Source: a virus. From it: a stretch of DNA of 24,543 nucleotides. Of the stretch, positions 12,903-20,626 are shown in pieces; within the stretch, counting starts at the first letter, position 1; every line of letters begins with the position of its first letter. Location: IMG/VR virus record IMGVR_UViG_3300043137_000171, positions 1 through 24,543 of that record. One strand, 5' to 3'. The notes beneath the pieces are model-generated. The model was not told where the DNA came from, made no database searches, and saw only the letters and a list, made by a program, of their open reading frames with translations. The position numbers and the translations under genes were made by a program.

Positions 12903-12947
12903 TCGTTTATTATAAACGATAATGATGATAAAGTCAAAGACTTTATC
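12903..12947 (-). promoter_or_regulatory. Nuclease-gene promoter with two inverted repeats
   Basis: Minus-strand TTGACT (12937-12932), 17-bp spacer, TATAAT (12914-12909). A 7-bp-arm palindrome (TCGTTTA 12903-12909, TAAACGA 12913-12919) is centred on the -10. A 9-bp-arm hairpin (GATAAAGTC 12927-12935, GACTTTATC 12939-12947) covers the -35 and directly follows the upstream stop codon. They could be operators, or the second a terminator stem. Confidence 0.78.
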
Positions 12948-13295
12948 TTACCATGCAATGACCCACTGGAAAGTGGTTTGCGTATTTGGGTTTGACTGAC
13001 GATCAATTGTGTATCCAAGATCAGAGAAATATTGGACTACTTTATTCATCTGTAAAGTTTTCTGTCTGTCGTCGCGTGAACCAGTCCATGCATCATAATA
13101 TTCAGCAGCGATACCATATCCAACATCGGCTGCATTTTTTGCCATTGTAGATGTGGTAGGAACAATTACTTCAATTGCACCGTCGGCTGCTGCGGTCAAC
13201 ACTGCTTCTTCCAAGTCACGTATTTCACGCAAAACATAAACATCTTGCAATGACTTGATTCGGGCTTCAGAAGCCGTTAACATTACTCTACTCAT
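12948..13295 (-). CDS. Conserved phage protein, probable virion component (115 aa)
   Basis: A 115-aa protein starting MSRVMLTASEARIKSLQDVY, with helical N-terminal half (LREIRDLEEAVLTAAADG) and a C-terminal part rich in Thr, Gln and aromatic residues ending in QWVIAW. I recall similar short proteins next to virion genes of T4-like marine phages, but no function. The ATG overlaps the previous stop as ATGA. Last gene of the 14252-12948 group, followed by a 9-bp hairpin. Confidence 0.8.
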   Translation of the reverse strand: MSRVMLTASEARIKSLQDVYVLREIRDLEEAVLTAAADGAIEVIVPTTSTMAKNAADVGYGIAAEYYDAWTGSRDDRQKTLQMNKVVQYFSDLGYTIDRQSNPNTQTTFQWVIAW

Positions 13296-13633
13296 ATTCC
13301 TAGATCCTTACGTGCTTGACTGATTGCATCTTTGCTAACTTTTACTTTATTCTGAGCTGCTTGTTCTTCTGTGTCAGCAGTTGGCACAGTTGTTAAAATA
13401 ACTTCATTGTTATTCACATCCGACACAAGGTCGTTGTTCTTAACTTTGAACGAAGCAACAAGTCCGCGGATAGCATCAACTTGACCAGTTGCACTGTACC
13501 CCATGTTATTGAGTTTTTGAACAAGTTCTTGCATAGGAATTTTTGCCAATCCGTCAGATTGACCTTTAATGATCAACATCTTAACAGCGTTGGCAAAATT
13601 CTTATCGAAACTTGCTAGTTCACTCAATATCAC
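13292..13633 (-). CDS. Small helical phage protein (113 aa)
   Basis: A 113-aa protein from a GTG at 13633 with GGGAG 7 nt upstream; it overlaps the previous gene by 14 bp. The N-terminus is helical (ELASFDKNFANAVKMLIIKG), the middle has a helix-turn-helix-like pattern (MQELVQKLNNMGYSATGQVD), and the C-terminus is charged. The HTH resemblance is weak. It is co-translated with two putative virion genes, so a structural or assembly role is the simplest reading. No family recognised. Confidence 0.78.
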   Translation of the reverse strand: MILSELASFDKNFANAVKMLIIKGQSDGLAKIPMQELVQKLNNMGYSATGQVDAIRGLVASFKVKNNDLVSDVNNNEVILTTVPTADTEEQAAQNKVKVSKDAISQARKDLGI

Positions 13634-14252
13634 TCTTCATCTCCCTGCCAGTGGCTTCGCCTTCTGGACCAGCACTGCTTGGAAATATAGGAGCAGCTGG
13701 CTCTTCTGCTGCGGCTGCGGCATCAAGACCAACAGGTTGACCGCCAGTTGTCAAGCTAGTGATAGCAGAGTCAAGTGTATTCTTGGTATCCATTAAGGAA
13801 GTGATAGCAGTATCTAGTGCAGTCTTAACAGTTTGTGCATACTGTTCACCTGCTGCATCACCAAAGCGTTCTTTGATCTGATCAACCAATGTAATCATAT
13901 CGCTACCTAACATGTCAGCAACATCCTCAATCATTCCTTGGAATTCATGATTCATTGCTTTGGCAGCAATGACTACTTCGGCTTGTTCAATGTCAGCATC
14001 ATCAAGCTCGCCTTCAAACAGCACAGCATCAACATTGGCCATATCTTCATAAATTTCTTTATAAAGGATAGCACGAGTATACGCTTGGCCGCCTTTGCTT
14101 GCCAGTGTGTCAATTTCTTCATGTACACGAGTCAACTCGTTTCGTAGACGTCTTCCGCCAAGGCTTTCGTCAACTACAATACTTTCTTTACGTAATGCAG
14201 ATCGAGCAGCTTGAGCAGGCGTGTTTGTGATTGTAATTTCATTAAATTTCAT
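13620..14252 (-). CDS. Acidic phage protein, probable virion/assembly role (210 aa)
   Basis: A 210-aa acidic protein with a long helical body (residues ~35-165) and an Ala/Glu/Pro-rich tail (GLDAAAAAEEPAAPIFPSSA). The helical, acidic, tail-flexible layout is seen in scaffold- and virion-associated proteins, but no specific motif is present. The ATG at 14252 has GGAGA 5 nt upstream and a GCTAAATA late-type promoter at 14277-14270, so it begins a late transcription unit with the next two genes. Confidence 0.8.
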   Translation of the reverse strand: MKFNEITITNTPAQAARSALRKESIVVDESLGGRRLRNELTRVHEEIDTLASKGGQAYTRAILYKEIYEDMANVDAVLFEGELDDADIEQAEVVIAAKAMNHEFQGMIEDVADMLGSDMITLVDQIKERFGDAAGEQYAQTVKTALDTAITSLMDTKNTLDSAITSLTTGGQPVGLDAAAAAEEPAAPIFPSSAGPEGEATGREMKSDIE

Positions 14253-14269
14253 AATGTTCTCCAGTGATC

Positions 14270-14277
14270 TATTTAGC
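14270..14277 (-). promoter_or_regulatory. Late-type promoter GCTAAATA
   Basis: Minus-strand GCTAAATA (14277-14270) overlapping the stop codon of the basic protein, 17 nt before the ATG at 14252. It resembles the T4 late promoter TATAAATA at 6 of 8 positions and matches four other intergenic copies in this window exactly. Confidence 0.65.
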
Positions 14278-14539
14278 GTCTTTTTTTGTTTAACTTAGTC
14301 ACTCGTTTGCTCATTGGGTTAAATTTCTTTGTTCTTTTAATTTTCATGGCAATTCTACCACGCATCTTAGCTTTGGTACGCTTGAACTGTAAACGCTTTT
14401 TAATATCTATTTTTTTACTGCAACTACTAGCAGCACTGACAACTCGTCCACGCTTACGGCCAGACGTACAGCGCACTTTGCGCTTGATCTTTTTGCCGCT
14501 GCGAGCCCATACAAGTTTAGCTTCTACTAGTATTTTCAT
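14273..14539 (-). CDS. Very basic small protein, probable DNA-binding head protein
   Basis: An 88-aa protein with about 40% Lys plus Arg, starting MKILVEAKLVWARSGKKIKR and ending TKLNKKRR. Two cysteines lie at 24 and 40. The composition suggests binding to nucleic acid, such as an internal head or condensing protein. Proteins of this kind recur in marine T4-like phages without experimental function, as far as I recall. No Shine-Dalgarno is visible; the ATG is 3 nt after the previous stop. The gene sits in the late structural block. Confidence 0.8.
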   Translation of the reverse strand: MKILVEAKLVWARSGKKIKRKVRCTSGRKRGRVVSAASSCSKKIDIKKRLQFKRTKAKMRGRIAMKIKRTKKFNPMSKRVTKLNKKRR

Positions 14540-14542
14540 TTG

Positions 14543-14827
14543 TTATTTTGGTAAGTGTGTGACAACATACCCTAGTAATGCTAGCAAACCTACAATTATG
14601 GTTGCAGTAGAAGTCACCATAATTTTGAACTTTTCGTCCTTGGCTCCTGCTAGCATATTCTTAATCTCGCTCATGTTTTTCTGATTGTCTTGCTTAAAAT
14701 TATTAAACTCATCATGAAGCTGATCTAAACGATTCTCCACCGTTTTAAATTTTTCTTCTAAGCGGCCATATCGCTCAGCACACAATTCAACGTGCATTTC
14801 TAGGCTTGTATTTTCTGCAATTGCCAT
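14543..14827 (-). CDS. Coiled-coil protein with C-terminal membrane anchor (XhlA-like)
   Basis: A 94-aa protein: an N-terminal helical domain with a coiled coil (about 20-60; GRLEEKFKTVENRLDQLHDE) and one strongly hydrophobic segment at about 70-90 (MVTSTATIIVGLLALLGYVV) near the C-terminus. This is the arrangement of haemolysin XhlA-type phage proteins that assist holins. A role at the host membrane in lysis is inferred only from architecture. It is preceded by an unusually long leader of about 95 nt downstream of a GCTAAATA promoter. Confidence 0.8.
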   Translation of the reverse strand: MAIAENTSLEMHVELCAERYGRLEEKFKTVENRLDQLHDEFNNFKQDNQKNMSEIKNMLAGAKDEKFKIMVTSTATIIVGLLALLGYVVTHLPK

Positions 14828-14940
14828 TACTTATATCCATGTCTAAAGCACACGCTGTTTCTTACTGCGATGCGGATTTTATTTTATGATGAGCCTAGAG
14901 TGAGTTAAAACGTATTTTTGTAGTTGCTGTATTTAGCAAA
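14828..14940 (-). promoter_or_regulatory. Intergenic leader with GCTAAATA late-type promoter
   Basis: GCTAAATA at 14937-14930 (minus strand), inside TTGCTAAATACAGCAA, a 5-bp-arm inverted repeat. The predicted RNA would carry a leader of about 95 nt before the ATG at 14827, far longer than elsewhere here. No tRNA or long hairpin is seen in it. Confidence 0.6.
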
Positions 14941-15351
14941 TTAGAAAGAATCGTGTAGTATGAAAAACGTATTAGTGTCTGGACCAGTTGTAATAATTTG
15001 TCCTGGCAGTTCTACTGTTTCTGAAAGACCTGTTGTCATGTACTGACCGTTGGCTTCGTTTGTCAGGGTTTCTTCTGTCATTTGACCAATTCCACTTGCA
15101 ATCCATTTTAAACACCAAACACGTTGCTTGCCGCTAAAATTTTCTCCAAATAATTCAGTTCCTAGGTCTTGACTTTCTATGCACTCAACTCCAGCCAACA
15201 GCGGCTGGCCGCGATTTGCAATAACACTCATTAGCACTGCCAAGTTTTCACGGCCAGCAGGACTAATGTCATACAATGTCCAAGCTGAAAAGAATTCTGG
15301 ATCAGCGCCCAGATGCGCACCAGGGATCATATAGGACTTTTTATCAGACAT
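14941..15351 (-). CDS. Hypothetical late-block protein (136 aa)
   Basis: A 136-aa protein beginning MSDKKSYMIPGAHLGADPEF, mildly acidic, with no membrane segment or recognised motif; two cysteines (around 57 and 80). The ATG at 15351 overlaps the preceding stop as TAATG and has AAGGAA upstream, so it is translationally coupled. Neighbours are putative virion proteins; a structural role is inferred from context alone. Confidence 0.8.
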   Translation of the reverse strand: MSDKKSYMIPGAHLGADPEFFSAWTLYDISPAGRENLAVLMSVIANRGQPLLAGVECIESQDLGTELFGENFSGKQRVWCLKWIASGIGQMTEETLTNEANGQYMTTGLSETVELPGQIITTGPDTNTFFILHDSF

Positions 15352-16100
15352 TATAGATTCCTTCCAATTGCATACCCAACTGCAAATCCGCCAGCAGCTT
15401 TGGCCAACCCAGACATAAAACCGTTACCTGTTCTAGATCCAGTAACTGCACCTGCGCCAATGGCTGCAAGTTCTGCATTGCCGACGTCAGTTAGTTCCAT
15501 ATTTTTATTCTTAGCAAGTGTTTCAAGCACTGGAAGCAATTCGCTATGGCGGCCACGCAATCTATAATATTGTAATAAACGTGTCACACATAATTGACGT
15601 TGCATTGTTGTTATATTTTCCCAGTCTGTGATTAAACGACGAAGGCTCTTGTAATTGCTAATGTCAATGCCCATTTGTCCTTCTAGTCGATACATAATGC
15701 GAATAGCAGTAGTACGATCAAGTGCTCCGTTGGCAATGCCTCGTAGGAATTCTTTGACCAATTTGGTGTTGGTGTGCAATTGTGATGCCAACGCAGAATT
15801 TTGTTCTGGTGCTTTGAGCTGTGAAGCAGTATGTCCATTGGGATAAAGCATAATATGCAGGCCTTGGTACAAGTCTGTTCCGCCAACTCTGGGAGCAGCA
15901 AAGTTTCCAAATGCCATTGTTCTATTGGCGTATTCTTGTGCAAACGGTCGAGTTTCAAACTCTTTGCTTAACATGTACAATGTAATCATGTTAAGGAATA
16001 CGCTGTCAACTGTGTCTCGTAAGGTCAACTGGCTAAGATAGTTATTACGAAACATCTTGCTTTCGTTGCAATTTTCTCGAATAAAGCTAAAATCGTCCAT
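15351..16100 (-). CDS. Probable virion protein with glycine-rich hydrophobic C-terminus
   Basis: A 249-aa protein: a helical N-terminal domain with many Leu and Arg (residues 1-200) and a final Gly/Ala-rich segment (AELAAIGAGAVTGSRTGNGF and GLAKAAGGFAVGYAIGRNL) that could insert into a membrane or pack in a capsid. GAGGAA precedes the ATG at 16100 by 7 nt. It seems to belong to a conserved set of marine T4-like late genes, but I do not know its function. No enzyme motif seen. Confidence 0.8.
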   Translation of the reverse strand: MDDFSFIRENCNESKMFRNNYLSQLTLRDTVDSVFLNMITLYMLSKEFETRPFAQEYANRTMAFGNFAAPRVGGTDLYQGLHIMLYPNGHTASQLKAPEQNSALASQLHTNTKLVKEFLRGIANGALDRTTAIRIMYRLEGQMGIDISNYKSLRRLITDWENITTMQRQLCVTRLLQYYRLRGRHSELLPVLETLAKNKNMELTDVGNAELAAIGAGAVTGSRTGNGFMSGLAKAAGGFAVGYAIGRNL

Positions 16101-17252
16101 TTAGAATTTCCTCATGAATACAGGTCGGTTAACAATCTTAATCTTACCGTGTGGAGTGTCGGCAACAAACCCTTCGTGGCCAGGTTCATCCCTAACAGAT
16201 GCTACTACAGCAGCATCTTGGCTGGCATGTACATCTAGCTGATGTTTGAGTGCATATTTCAAGTTGACCAATGCATTTGCAATTTTAAATACTGCACTGA
16301 AACCTGTTTTGTTTTTGTTAATGTGATCCAATACGTTTTGAAGTTTATTGGCTGTTAGTTTACTATCAGGGCTTTGCAACCAAGTTAGGAACTCAGTTGT
16401 GGTTGGCGCATGTTCTCCGCGATATGCCTTAAAGTTCAAGAAACTTTTAAAAATGTCTGGCAAATTGGAAATCTTCAATGCACCCATTGCCATTGGATTA
16501 AGCAACTTGTCTACTAGGCTTGCATTTTTTGAAATTAAATTGCGCACTGATTGCACATCATCTTCTACTAGATCAAATGAAGGAATACTTTCAACTTGCA
16601 TTACCGGACTCAATACTACAAGACCCGGACTTGGCTTTAGAGTAGAAATTTCTGCAGGAGTCATTGCTCTTGGCTCATCTTCCTCTTTGCTGGCAAAGTA
16701 ACTATGTACAACAATACCTGCTTTGCTAGCTTTAATTTTCTTGCCTAGATCACTTGATGCATCAATTGTATACTTTACTTTCAATGGTTGAATTTCAATT
16801 ACACCATCATGTGCCACTGGCTGATTCATCCACATGATGTCGCCTTGAATAAATCCACGGAACTTAACTGGGACAATTTTTTCAAGCATAGGGTATAGTT
16901 TTGCAATCTGTGTTGCATATTCCATACGTGTGGGTTCGTCAGGCTTACGATTGAAAATCATATCCTGGAACATTTTCTGATTACGAGCCATACCGTCGTA
17001 CTTTTTGGCACCAAAGCCAGCTTTGTCTGTTAAGATAAAACCTTGTTCGTCACGACCGAAAATAATAGCAGGAGTACCGTCCCACTTGACTGTGTTGACA
17101 CTTGGATTTTGGGCAGCATGAGCAATAGCTTCCAGTGCTCGTAACGCTCCTGCAGAACCTTCTTCAAATGCCAAGTCTTCGGGATGGTCAATCCGAGCCT
17201 TTGCTTCGGATAACATTGGCTTATTGTATTTTGTTATTTCAAATATTTTCAT
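16101..17252 (-). CDS. Covalent-nucleotidyltransferase-like protein (ligase fold)
   Basis: A 383-aa protein with ligase-superfamily motifs in order: motif I K56-W-D-G59 (VKWDGTPAIIF), a motif III-like strand at 131-141 (FRGFIQGDIMW, with Gln-Gly-Asp where ligases have Glu), a IIIa-like strand at 179-186 (GIVVHSYF), motif IV at 359-363 (HEGFV) and motif V lysines K370 and K372 (GKIKIVNR). The motif III-IV distance (~180 aa) is much longer than in typical ligases, with a helical insert. It may correspond to a phage DUF of the DUF6267 type; I could not verify this. Sealing, capping or adenylylating activity is possible. It overlaps the previous gene as ATGA and lies among late genes rather than replication genes. 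Confidence 0.8.
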   Translation of the reverse strand: MKIFEITKYNKPMLSEAKARIDHPEDLAFEEGSAGALRALEAIAHAAQNPSVNTVKWDGTPAIIFGRDEQGFILTDKAGFGAKKYDGMARNQKMFQDMIFNRKPDEPTRMEYATQIAKLYPMLEKIVPVKFRGFIQGDIMWMNQPVAHDGVIEIQPLKVKYTIDASSDLGKKIKASKAGIVVHSYFASKEEDEPRAMTPAEISTLKPSPGLVVLSPVMQVESIPSFDLVEDDVQSVRNLISKNASLVDKLLNPMAMGALKISNLPDIFKSFLNFKAYRGEHAPTTTEFLTWLQSPDSKLTANKLQNVLDHINKNKTGFSAVFKIANALVNLKYALKHQLDVHASQDAAVVASVRDEPGHEGFVADTPHGKIKIVNRPVFMRKF

Positions 17253-18427
17253 TTTTCTGTCCCATTGACTGCCGCCATAATTCTATCATACAACGGGTCG
17301 TTTGGTTTAATTTCTTGGTTACCAATCTTAACTACTTCAGGCTGACCTGCAGGCGCAATTGGCTTGCCAGCTGGTGCTGTAGGGGTGCCTGTTGGCTCAG
17401 CAGCTGGGGCAGGACTTCCTGTAAGTTTCATATTATCAACTAAACGCATAGAATCAGCACCCCATGGTTCAACATAAAGATGAGCACTTTCAGTTGCTGG
17501 GCGACCGCCTTCTGTTTCTTTAACAGCAATTTCTAACCAAGCTTTGAATTGAGCTTGAATTGCCGGAGTCGCTTGTTGTATTAACTGATTGACAACTGCT
17601 GGGTCAACATTACTAGCATGACTTGATAGTGCCGACTTAAACACCGACGGCAATACCAATGCAGGAGGATTTGCAAGTAGGCCTTGCAACTTTGCATTAT
17701 CAAGCACTGCATATTTCTGTTGAATAGACTTGACCATTTGGATAATTAGCCAATGCAAGTTATCTTTGAAATCCTCATTTGGTTGTAGCGCACGGATTGC
17801 CGGTGATGTTGGATCAAACAGCAGTTCTTTGACCTGCTCACCAGCAGCTTCAAAATTTTGTAAGTCTGTAGGATCAATTTCAAAGTCACCTAAGTCTTCT
17901 TTGGTTGTTTTAATGTAAATGATTGTACCAGCCACAATCAAAGAAATAGTATGGATGCTGTCGCTTAGTGAGTTTCGTAAACGCACACTAGGAGAACGCA
18001 TTACCACAGCTTGAAATACTGATTTAACAGTTGCATCAGCAGCATCGTCGCTGACCAACAACATTTTTAAAATGTCTTCTTTGTTGGTAGCAATTGCAGA
18101 TTGAATTTCAGCAGGGGTTACAATGATATTTTCTTTCTTGGCCATTGCGCTGCCGATCAGCTCTGCTTGTTTCAAGATCATCCCCACTGGGGTTGGTGCA
18201 GAACCATCATCAATGCCTTGGGCCTGATTACCAAGTCGTTCTGTTACCTTAGGGGTAGTTGCATTTGCAATAACATCAGCAAATCTATTCAAAGCAGCGT
18301 CTTGACCACGCAGGGCTCGAAGTACACCAGTTGGGCCGTCACCGCCAGCCATGTTTTGCACTTTGGCAATAAAATTGTCAATAAATCCTTCTTCTAATTT
18401 AGGACGTTTTAAATCGTTTACTTTCAT
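17249..18427 (-). CDS. Unknown late-block protein with Pro/Ala-rich linker (392 aa)
   Basis: A 392-aa protein. Residues ~1-330 are largely helical, with one hydrophobic stretch (ISLIVAGTIIYI, ~161-172); ~335-370 is a Pro/Ala/Gly/Thr linker (SPAPAAEPTGTPTAPAGKPI); the last ~25 form a short conserved-looking tail (VVKIGNQEIKPNDPLYDRIM). The AAGGAA ribosome-binding site fits the ATG at 18427. It overlaps both neighbours by ATGA, forming a coupled pair with the nucleotidyltransferase-like protein, so the two products may act together. No family recognised. Confidence 0.8.
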   Translation of the reverse strand: MKVNDLKRPKLEEGFIDNFIAKVQNMAGGDGPTGVLRALRGQDAALNRFADVIANATTPKVTERLGNQAQGIDDGSAPTPVGMILKQAELIGSAMAKKENIIVTPAEIQSAIATNKEDILKMLLVSDDAADATVKSVFQAVVMRSPSVRLRNSLSDSIHTISLIVAGTIIYIKTTKEDLGDFEIDPTDLQNFEAAGEQVKELLFDPTSPAIRALQPNEDFKDNLHWLIIQMVKSIQQKYAVLDNAKLQGLLANPPALVLPSVFKSALSSHASNVDPAVVNQLIQQATPAIQAQFKAWLEIAVKETEGGRPATESAHLYVEPWGADSMRLVDNMKLTGSPAPAAEPTGTPTAPAGKPIAPAGQPEVVKIGNQEIKPNDPLYDRIMAAVNGTEK

Positions 18428-18675
18428 TGTTCGCTTTCCTTAATAGATCGTACGCCACGTGTGAACTTTGAAGGGTCACCGTTCTTGATAGCTAATTGTA
18501 GTCGTCTAGTCAACTCCTCTGCTTGATGCTCTGGATAATTTTGTTGAATAACTTCCATTAAGTTAATTACACGGGCAATGGCCTGCACTGCCAGTCCTTC
18601 TACGTGCAAGTGTTTATCTTGCTTGGGGACTAAGCCTGTAATTTCATCTAAGATACTTCGAGTTTGTTTACGCAT
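18424..18675 (-). CDS. Conserved small phage protein (83 aa)
   Basis: An 83-aa helical protein beginning MRKQTRSILDEITGLVPKQD and ending TRGVRSIKESEQ. It resembles a small protein family seen in T4-like marine phages, always without function. The ATG at 18675 has no Shine-Dalgarno and lies 8 nt after a GCTAAATA late-type promoter, implying a nearly leaderless late message. First gene of the late block. Confidence 0.8.
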   Translation of the reverse strand: MRKQTRSILDEITGLVPKQDKHLHVEGLAVQAIARVINLMEVIQQNYPEHQAEELTRRLQLAIKNGDPSKFTRGVRSIKESEQ

Positions 18676-18683
18676 GATTAATA

Positions 18684-18697
18684 TATTTAGCTAAATA
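18684..18697. promoter_or_regulatory. Divergent late-type promoter palindrome
   Basis: The perfect 14-bp palindrome TATTTAGCTAAATA contains GCTAAATA on both strands (plus 18690-18697, minus 18691-18684). It lies between the divergent genes starting at 18675 (minus) and 18719 (plus), so one element could fire both ways. The plus-strand message would keep an AGGAG site; the minus-strand message would be nearly leaderless. Confidence 0.7.
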
Positions 18698-18718
18698 ATG
18701 TTTATAGGAGATTGTAAA

Positions 18719-19144
18719 ATGCAATTATCACCAGGTGCGCAACAATTGAGAGACTTAGCAAATAAGATCTCTCGTTTAAATGAGTACGATACTCACACAG
18801 ATACCGGAGAACCGGACCATGAAATTGATACCAGTGAACTTAGCCGTTTAAAAATGGCATTGGGTCCACTGGTAAGTGACGAATTGCAAAGTCGTTTTAT
18901 GCAGACATTGAACAAAATGGCAAGTGGACAGCCTATTACTTTCGCCGAGTCAAAGCTTATTACTTCTGCTTTTGTTAGTATGGCAGATATTATTGCAAGC
19001 GACAGCTCATTGATCAGCAGAATGCGCAAAGATATCCGTGACTTTAATGTTGGGCATGACACCGAGCAAGCCGATGCAGAAGCTGATCTAGCAGCTGATA
19101 TCATGCCAAATGTTGAGTTAGAAGATCCATACCAACCTAAGTAA
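18719..19144 (+). CDS. Hypothetical plus-strand phage protein (141 aa)
   Basis: A 141-aa acidic, helical protein starting MQLSPGAQQLRDLANKISRL, with no cysteine and no membrane segment; the C-terminus is strongly acidic (EQADAEADLAADIMPNVELE). The ATG at 18719 is chosen for AGGAG 8 nt upstream; a start at 18698 is less likely. It points against all neighbours, and its stop codon lies directly against that of the helicase gene (TAATTA). It seems to be driven by the plus arm of the palindromic late promoter. Function unknown. Confidence 0.8.
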   Translation: MQLSPGAQQLRDLANKISRLNEYDTHTDTGEPDHEIDTSELSRLKMALGPLVSDELQSRFMQTLNKMASGQPITFAESKLITSAFVSMADIIASDSSLISRMRKDIRDFNVGHDTEQADAEADLAADIMPNVELEDPYQPK

Positions 19145-20626
19145 TTAAATTTCTCGGCTCACAATAGCCCTTAATGCGTTTCGATTAGCACTAGTTGCAA
19201 CTGGAACAGTTAAGGGCTTTTTCTCCACTGGAAGTTGGCCGCTGTCGGCGTCAGTTGCCCACGGAGCAGACATTACGTCAAGTGGACCAGCTGCTGTTTT
19301 ATTTGTATCTACACTGGTTCCTCCAATGTTGCTTGTACGCTGAATTTTGTTATAAACATCACTTGCTCTACTAGAGCTAGGACTGCTGTCACCTTCCATG
19401 TCGCTGATACGTAGTGTGTCTGGATTAAAGCTTAAATCAATCTTTTGTCCAACTGCACTACTGGAACGTGTCTTCATAAACTGTAGCTGTACCATACAAC
19501 GTTCACGCATGGTAGGAGTACTGAAAATACCAAACACGTTGTCAGCTGTTTGAATCTTACTCAATCCACCAGCAATCATACTGTGATCAAACTCTACACT
19601 TTCCACAGCACTACGGTTCAACTGAGAAGCTGTTGCCAACAACATTTGTTCACTGACAACTAAGTTACGCAACTCCTCGGCAACAAGTTTGTCTTTGACA
19701 AACATATCACTAACGCTAATCTTTTGAGCGGCTGGCATCATCAAGTCCAAGTAGTCAACCAAGATAGCATCTACTTTGATCTTGCGCTGTGTTTGGAATT
19801 CTCGCACCCATGACAAGATGTCATTGGCTGTAATACCGTTTGTCAACTGTACAATTTGCAGAACACCAGCTTTCTTGCCTGCAATACGTACCTTAAGGTC
19901 AACATCTTCAAGTCGCTTAAACACATCACGAGTGGGAGTGTCAGACAGCATAGCGTCCATACGCATTGCACACAGGCCTTCACTCAACTCAAGACTAAAG
20001 TAAACAGTGTTCAGTCCAGACTTGGCCCAATTTAAACCTAAGTTTTGCAAGAACAAACTCTTACCTGCGCCTGACGCACCTGCAAAAATGTTTAGTTCGC
20101 CTCTGTTAAATCCTCCGTACAATTTGTCGTCCAGCGTCTTCCAACCTGTACTCAACTGTCCGTTGTTGTCTTTGAGTGCATTTAGTCGAGCTGCTGGATC
20201 AGCAAAGTAATCTGTACCAAAGGTTTTTGGCAAGCCGACTTGAACAGCATCCTTGATTAGCTTTTCAACTGCACCGTACTCATTCTTGTCAAGCATGTCA
20301 GCACTTTGAAGGATGGCCTTCTCTAACGCCTTATGTCTGGCAAAGCCTTCAAACTCAGTTAGAAACCAAGCACTATGTTCTTCTGCCTGAGCTTGCAAGT
20401 TTGACAAGTCTGTGTTTGTTGTTGCTTTGACTTGTACAATATCTGGAATATTGCCATGCTCGCTGACATACGTCTTGATAAATTCTGCTGCACCTCTTAA
20501 CCTACGGTCAAAATGTTCTGGGTCCAACACGTTCTGGCATCGTGCGGCCAAATCCCTATTGCTAATCATAAAGTCCAGAAATAGTTTCTGGAGCTCGTAT
20601 CCGTATTCTTTTACTTCATTTGCCAT
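19145..20626 (-). CDS. Replicative DNA helicase, DnaB/T4 gp41 type
   Basis: A 493-aa hexameric helicase that unwinds the fork ahead of the phage polymerase and pairs with the primase encoded upstream. Residues 1-130 form the N-terminal helical domain; the RecA-like motor has Walker A G183-x4-GKS190 (GASGAGKS), a switch segment YFSLELSEG at 209-217, Walker B around 287-294 (DAILVDYLDLM) and a Q-loop (LLATASQLNR). The C-terminal ~80 residues are Ser/Thr/Pro-rich and probably disordered. The ATG at 20626 overlaps the previous stop as TAATG, with GGGGGA upstream; a TTG five codons earlier is the alternative. The assignment to gp41 rests on fold and on the adjacent gp61-type primase. Confidence 0.95.
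   Translation of the reverse strand: MANEVKEYGYELQKLFLDFMISNRDLAARCQNVLDPEHFDRRLRGAAEFIKTYVSEHGNIPDIVQVKATTNTDLSNLQAQAEEHSAWFLTEFEGFARHKALEKAILQSADMLDKNEYGAVEKLIKDAVQVGLPKTFGTDYFADPAARLNALKDNNGQLSTGWKTLDDKLYGGFNRGELNIFAGASGAGKSLFLQNLGLNWAKSGLNTVYFSLELSEGLCAMRMDAMLSDTPTRDVFKRLEDVDLKVRIAGKKAGVLQIVQLTNGITANDILSWVREFQTQRKIKVDAILVDYLDLMMPAAQKISVSDMFVKDKLVAEELRNLVVSEQMLLATASQLNRSAVESVEFDHSMIAGGLSKIQTADNVFGIFSTPTMRERCMVQLQFMKTRSSSAVGQKIDLSFNPDTLRISDMEGDSSPSSSRASDVYNKIQRTSNIGGTSVDTNKTAAGPLDVMSAPWATDADSGQLPVEKKPLTVPVATSANRNALRAIVSREI

Noticed and set aside
14286-14684. Hydrophobic plus-strand frame that looks like a membrane protein
   Set aside because: It is antisense to the very basic protein, whose Lys/Arg codons read as Phe/Leu on the other strand; an artefact of complementarity.
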